Under the pieces are notes generated by a model, which made no database searches, was not told where the DNA came from, and saw nothing but the letters and a program-made list of their open reading frames with translations. This document shows positions 60,532-64,000 of a stretch of 64,000 nt of DNA, in pieces. The stretch spans positions 124,001 through 188,000 of the forward strand of contig NZ_BLKW01000004.1 in the NCBI RefSeq assembly GCF_010723305.1, given 5' to 3'. Every line of letters starts with the position of its first letter. Within the stretch, counting starts at the first letter, position 1. The position numbers were made by a program, and so were the translations under genes. The stretch is from Mycobacterium botniense (GTDB lineage: Bacteria > Actinomycetota > Actinomycetes > Mycobacteriales > Mycobacteriaceae).

Positions 60532-61449
60532 TTAGCTGGCGGTTGGATACTTCTGGTCGAGGGCCAGGTTGAGCGCTAATACGTTTACCCGGGGTTCCCC
60601 GAGGAAGCCCAGGTCGCGGCCATGTTGGACCTGCCGCACCAGATCACGGACCTGATCGGGAGTGATGTGGCGGGCGGCGGCGACCCTGGCGACCTGGATC
60701 TCGGCGTAGGCCGGGGAAATGTCGGGGTCCAGGCCGCTGCCGCTTGCGGTGACGGCATCGGGCGGCACCGCCGGTGGTTGGGTTGTTATGCCCTCGACGG
60801 GCACGATCTGGCCGAGGGCATAGTTTTCGCCGTAGCGTGCGCACTCGACGGGAACGCCCTCGTAGCTGAGCAGAAACGGCCGGGGGGTGGTGGTGCAGGG
60901 CTCGTTGACGCTGATGACGCGGGTCGGATGCACCACAGTGCCGTGCGCGTCACGCGGGCCGATCACCGACAGCACGGCGCCGACCCCGCCCGGGGTGCAG
61001 AACGGCCGCGAGCCGTTGACATGCTCGAGGTCACCGACGGCCTTACTGCGCGAACACACCTGGGTGAGCAGGCTCGGCTTGAATCCGGCGTCGGCCGGTG
61101 TGGCGCCGGCTGCCAGCTTGGCCGGGTCGGCGGGGATGTCGACGATGCTTTCCGGCCCGAGGTTGCTGGCACCGCTTGTCAGCGGGTCATAGCCGACTGC
61201 TGAGGGCCGGGGCTGAAAATACTGCGCCAGGGGGCGGCCGGCGCGGTCGGTGAATGGCTGGGCGATCAGCCTGCTGCCGACCGGGTTGCCCGCGGCGCTG
61301 GCGAGAGAGCCTTCGGCGTGCGAATGCAGGCCGGGCAACTGGGCGATTAGCCAGATCAGTATCGGATACCCGGCGCCGAGGATGACGGTGAGGACAACGA
61401 GCGCGCGCAGCGCCGCCCAGTGCTGGCGCAATAGGCCGGTGCGGTTCAT
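60532..61449 (-). CDS. kdpC: K+-transporting ATPase subunit KdpC with large extracytoplasmic insertion
   Basis: This 305-residue KdpC keeps its N-terminal transmembrane helix (about residues 15-36), the conserved SRLIAQPF and [14 protein letters not shown], and the C-terminal core [27 protein letters not shown] to [16 protein letters not shown]. Between them, about residues 101-225, lies an insertion of about 90 extra residues compared with the usual 190-residue KdpC. It contains four cysteines (132, 151, 185, 203) that could form two disulphides outside the membrane. KdpC stabilises the KdpAB complex. Its start is 1 bp after the kdpB stop. Confidence 0.92.
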   Translation of the reverse strand: MNRTGLLRQHWAALRALVVLTVILGAGYPILIWLIAQLPGLHSHAEGSLASAAGNPVGSRLIAQPFTDRAGRPLAQYFQPRPSAVGYDPLTSGASNLGPESIVDIPADPAKLAAGATPADAGFKPSLLTQVCSRSKAVGDLEHVNGSRPFCTPGGVGAVLSVIGPRDAHGTVVHPTRVISVNEPCTTTPRPFLLSYEGVPVECARYGENYALGQIVPVEGITTQPPAVPPDAVTASGSGLDPDISPAYAEIQVARVAAARHITPDQVRDLVRQVQHGRDLGFLGEPRVNVLALNLALDQKYPTAS

Positions 61450-61450
61450 C

Positions 61451-63583
61451 TCACGACATCCCGGGAAGCAGTTGAATCAGTAGGTCGATGAGTTTGATGC
61501 CGATGAACGGGGTGATGATGCCGCCTAATCCGTAGCGGTAAAGGTTGCGGCTGAGCAGTTTCGACGCGCTGGCGGGTGTGTAGCGCACACCGCGCAAGGC
61601 CAGCGGAATCAGCGCAGCGATCACCAGTGCGTTGAAGATGACCGCCGACAGAATCGCTGACTGCGGGCTGTGCAACCGCATCACGTTCAGTAGGTCCAGA
61701 CCCGGGAACAGCGCCACAAACATCGCCGGGATGATCGCGAAATACTTGGCGATGTCGTTGGCGATGGAGAAGGTCGTCAGCGCCCCGCGGGTGATCAGCA
61801 GCTGTTTGCCGATCTCGACGATCTCGATCAGTTTGGTGGGGTCGGAGTCCAAGTCCACCATGTTGCCGGCCTCTTTGGCTGCGGTGGTGCCGGTGTTCAT
61901 CGCCACACCGACGTCGGCCTGCGCCAGCGCAGGAGCATCGTTGGTGCCGTCGCCGGTCATCGCGACGAGCCGGCCGCCTGCCTGCTCACGTTTGATCAGC
62001 ATCAGCTTGTCTTCGGGGGTGGCTTCGGCGAGGAAGTCGTCGACACCAGCCTCGTCCGCGATCGCCTTGGCGGTCAGCGGATTGTCACCGGTGATCATCA
62101 CCGTGCGAATACCCATGCGACGCATGGCGGCGAACCGGTCGCGCATGCCGCGTTTGACGACGTCTTTGAGATGGATCACGCCGAGCACTTCCGCCTTTTG
62201 CCCGTCGGCGTCCGCGCTGACTCGGCCCACGACAAGCGGGGTCCCGCCGGCGGCGCTGATGCCGTCCACGATCCGGCCGAGCGCGGTGGGCACAATACCG
62301 CCGTGGCTGCGCACCCACTCGGCGACCGCGTTGGCGGCACCCTTGCGCAGTCGGCGGCCGTCGATGTCGACACCGGACATCCGGGTGGTGGCAGAAAATG
62401 CCACCCAGGACGCGTCGGTCAGCTCCCCGGGTTCTCGCGCCCGTATCCCGTAGGTTTCTTTGGCATACACCACCACCGACCGGCCTTCCGGTGTTTCGTC
62501 GGCCAGGCTGGCCAGCTGAGCGGTGTCGGCGAGCTCCTCGGGGGTGACCCCGCCGACCGGGATGAACTCCGCCGCCTGCCGGCTGCCGAGCGTGATCGTT
62601 CCGGTCTTGTCCAGCAACAAGGTGTTGACATCCCCGGCGGCCTCGACGGCGCGTCCGGACATGGCCAGCACGTTGCGCTGGACCAGCCGGTCCATCCCGG
62701 CGATGCCAATAGCCGACAGCAGCGCACCGATCGTGGTGGGAATCAGGCATACCAGCAGCGCTACCAAGACGATCCCGGCGACTCCGTCACCGCCGAGGGC
62801 CACCGTATCGGGCACGCCCGGATTGTCGGCCTTGGAGTAGATCGCCAGCGGCTGCAGGGTTGCCACCGCGAACACGAAGATGAGGCTCAACGCCGCCAGC
62901 AGGATGTTGAGCGCGATCTCGTTCGGCGTCTTTTGCCGATTGGCGCCCTCGACTAGGGCGATCATCCGGTCCACAAAGCTTTGGCCGGGCTTTTGGGTGA
63001 TCTTGACCACGATACGGTCCGAGAGCACGATCGTCCCGCCGGTCACCGCTGAGCGATCGCCACCGGATTCGCGGATCACCGGCGCCGATTCGCCGGTGAT
63101 AGCCGATTCATCTACCGACGCAATACCTTCCACCACGTCGCCGTCGCCGGGGATGATTTGGCCGGCTTCGACCACGACGATATCGCCTTGCTGCAACAGC
63201 GACGCGGGGACCTGCTCCTCAACACCGGGGGCACCGGGCGACCAATCGCGCAGGCGGCGTGCGATGGTGTCGGCCTTCGCTTTTCGCAGCGTGTCGGCCT
63301 GTGCCTTGCCTCGCCCTTCGGCGACCGCCTCGGCCAGGTTGGCGAACAGCACTGTCAGCCATAACCAGAACACCACGAGCCAGCCAAACCAGCTGGGCTT
63401 GCCCACCGCCAATATGGTCGACCACACCGCGCCGACCTCGACGATGAACATTACCGGGTTGCGCCACAGGGTGCGCGGATCGAGTTTGCGCAGCGCAGCA
63501 GGCAGCGACCGGAACACCATCGCGGGATCGAGCAAACCACCGCGCACCGGCTCAGCTACGGAATCCTGTGTGGTCGCACGCAT
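61451..63583 (-). CDS. kdpB: K+-transporting P-type ATPase subunit KdpB
   Basis: This 710-residue P-type ATPase powers high-affinity K+ uptake through KdpA. The phosphorylation motif DKTGT has Asp325. The actuator TGES loop ([13 protein letters not shown]), the [30 protein letters not shown] segment and the hinge motif [21 protein letters not shown] are intact. Seven transmembrane helices are seen. The stop is 1 bp from kdpC and the start is 1 bp from the kdpA stop, showing tight translational coupling. Confidence 0.96.
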   Translation of the reverse strand: MRATTQDSVAEPVRGGLLDPAMVFRSLPAALRKLDPRTLWRNPVMFIVEVGAVWSTILAVGKPSWFGWLVVFWLWLTVLFANLAEAVAEGRGKAQADTLRKAKADTIARRLRDWSPGAPGVEEQVPASLLQQGDIVVVEAGQIIPGDGDVVEGIASVDESAITGESAPVIRESGGDRSAVTGGTIVLSDRIVVKITQKPGQSFVDRMIALVEGANRQKTPNEIALNILLAALSLIFVFAVATLQPLAIYSKADNPGVPDTVALGGDGVAGIVLVALLVCLIPTTIGALLSAIGIAGMDRLVQRNVLAMSGRAVEAAGDVNTLLLDKTGTITLGSRQAAEFIPVGGVTPEELADTAQLASLADETPEGRSVVVYAKETYGIRAREPGELTDASWVAFSATTRMSGVDIDGRRLRKGAANAVAEWVRSHGGIVPTALGRIVDGISAAGGTPLVVGRVSADADGQKAEVLGVIHLKDVVKRGMRDRFAAMRRMGIRTVMITGDNPLTAKAIADEAGVDDFLAEATPEDKLMLIKREQAGGRLVAMTGDGTNDAPALAQADVGVAMNTGTTAAKEAGNMVDLDSDPTKLIEIVEIGKQLLITRGALTTFSIANDIAKYFAIIPAMFVALFPGLDLLNVMRLHSPQSAILSAVIFNALVIAALIPLALRGVRYTPASASKLLSRNLYRYGLGGIITPFIGIKLIDLLIQLLPGMS

Positions 63584-63584
63584 A

Positions 63585-64000
63585 TCAGTGAACCCCTTCA
63601 GCCAGAGGTCCCAGCGCCAGCGCGGGCAGAAAAGTCAGGGCGACCAGGATAGCGGTGACCGCGACAACCAGGCCCACGAACTGAGGTTTGTGGGTGGGCA
63701 GCGTGCCGAGGGACACCGGCGCCCGGCCCTGACGGGCCAGCGAACCAGCCAGCGCCAGCACCAGGATCATCGGCACGAAGCGGCCCAGCAGCATCGCCAG
63801 GCCCAGGGCGGTGTTATACCACACGGTGTTGCCCGCCAAACCCGCGAACGCTGAGCCGTTGTTGTTCGCCGGGGAGGTGAACGCATAAAGCACTTCGGAC
63901 AAGCCGTGCGGTCCGGTATTGAGCATGGCGGCGCGTTCACCCGGCAGCGCCATCGCGATCGCGGTGCCCAGCAGCACAATTAGCGGGGTGACCAGGAAAT
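63585..64000 (-). CDS. kdpA: K+-transporting ATPase subunit KdpA, C-terminal part (runs off window)
   Basis: Only the last 138 or so residues are inside the window; the frame is open to the window edge ([15 protein letters not shown]). The segment [23 protein letters not shown] is the conserved fourth pore-loop region of KdpA, which forms the K+ selectivity filter. Two more helices follow. The stop is separated from the kdpB start by one base. The 5' end, any kdpF and the operon promoter lie beyond 64000. Confidence 0.93.
   Translation of the reverse strand, partial: FLVTPLIVLLGTAIAMALPGERAAMLNTGPHGLSEVLYAFTSPANNNGSAFAGLAGNTVWYNTALGLAMLLGRFVPMILVLALAGSLARQGRAPVSLGTLPTHKPQFVGLVVAVTAILVALTFLPALALGPLAEGVH

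Overview
The window is chromosomal DNA of a mycobacterium, high in GC, with a gene order that follows the Mycobacterium tuberculosis H37Rv segment from about Rv0959 to Rv1030. Products such as MprAB-PepD, GlmU-PrsA-LpqT, RpfB-KsgA-IspE, Mfd-MazG and Eno-FtsB-Ppx are clearly recognisable. It is not M. tuberculosis: the PE_PGRS16-18 block, ctpV/csoR and grcC2 are absent, and several genes are present that H37Rv lacks here (arsC, an FTR1 iron permease, a LysA-like protein, a zinc-ribbon MscL). H37Rv comparisons are from memory of that genome, not from a search.

Region by region. 1-2.4 kb: the end of a VWA protein and a DUF1707 membrane-stress type protein. 2.4-10.8 kb: a minus-strand, translationally coupled acyl-CoA catabolic operon (AtuA-like, FadE13, AccD2, AccA2, FadE12, EchA7) behind a near-perfect palindromic operator. 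11.0-15.7 kb: rpmF, then the envelope-stress cascade mprA-mprB-pepD-moaB2 with two MprA-box-like direct repeats. 15.8-18.0 kb: MscL-zinc ribbon, a SAF-domain protein, and the chaperone gene ruc behind a textbook CIRCE element, then 5-FTHF cyclo-ligase. 18.0-22.6 kb: galU, a degenerate moeA (Glp-like), rimJ, glpR/sepX and tRNA-Ala. 22.6-29.2 kb: a 620-bp gene-poor gap, the cAMP-responsive acetyltransferase PatA, two tandem lipoproteins, AlkB, arginine deiminase and the protein O-mannosyltransferase.

29.2-37.1 kb: rsmI, pabB, metS, tatD and the resuscitation/ribosome/isoprenoid run rpfB-ksgA-ispE. 37.1-44.4 kb: an acyl-AMP ligase (pks16), then minus-strand pth, rplY, lpqT, arsC, prsA, glmU and tRNA-Gln. 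44.5-44.8 kb: a 57-bp tandem repeat. 44.8-57.2 kb: a TetR regulator, a LysA-like protein lacking the PLP lysine, mfd, mazG, FTR1, lpqU, eno, ftsB, a DUF501 gene and ppx. 57.2-64 kb: a continuous minus-strand kdpABCDE potassium-transport and sensor operon running off the window end.

Functionally the window is mostly housekeeping and envelope biology: stress sensing (MprAB, HrcA/Ruc), cell division (GlpR, Glp-like MoeA, FtsB), peptidoglycan precursor synthesis and resuscitation (GlmU, RpfB, LpqU), and K+ homeostasis (Kdp). The most unusual items are the LysA-like protein without its catalytic lysine, KdpC with a four-cysteine insertion of about 120 residues, the MscL with a C-terminal zinc ribbon, the tandem repeats, and several well-formed operators.
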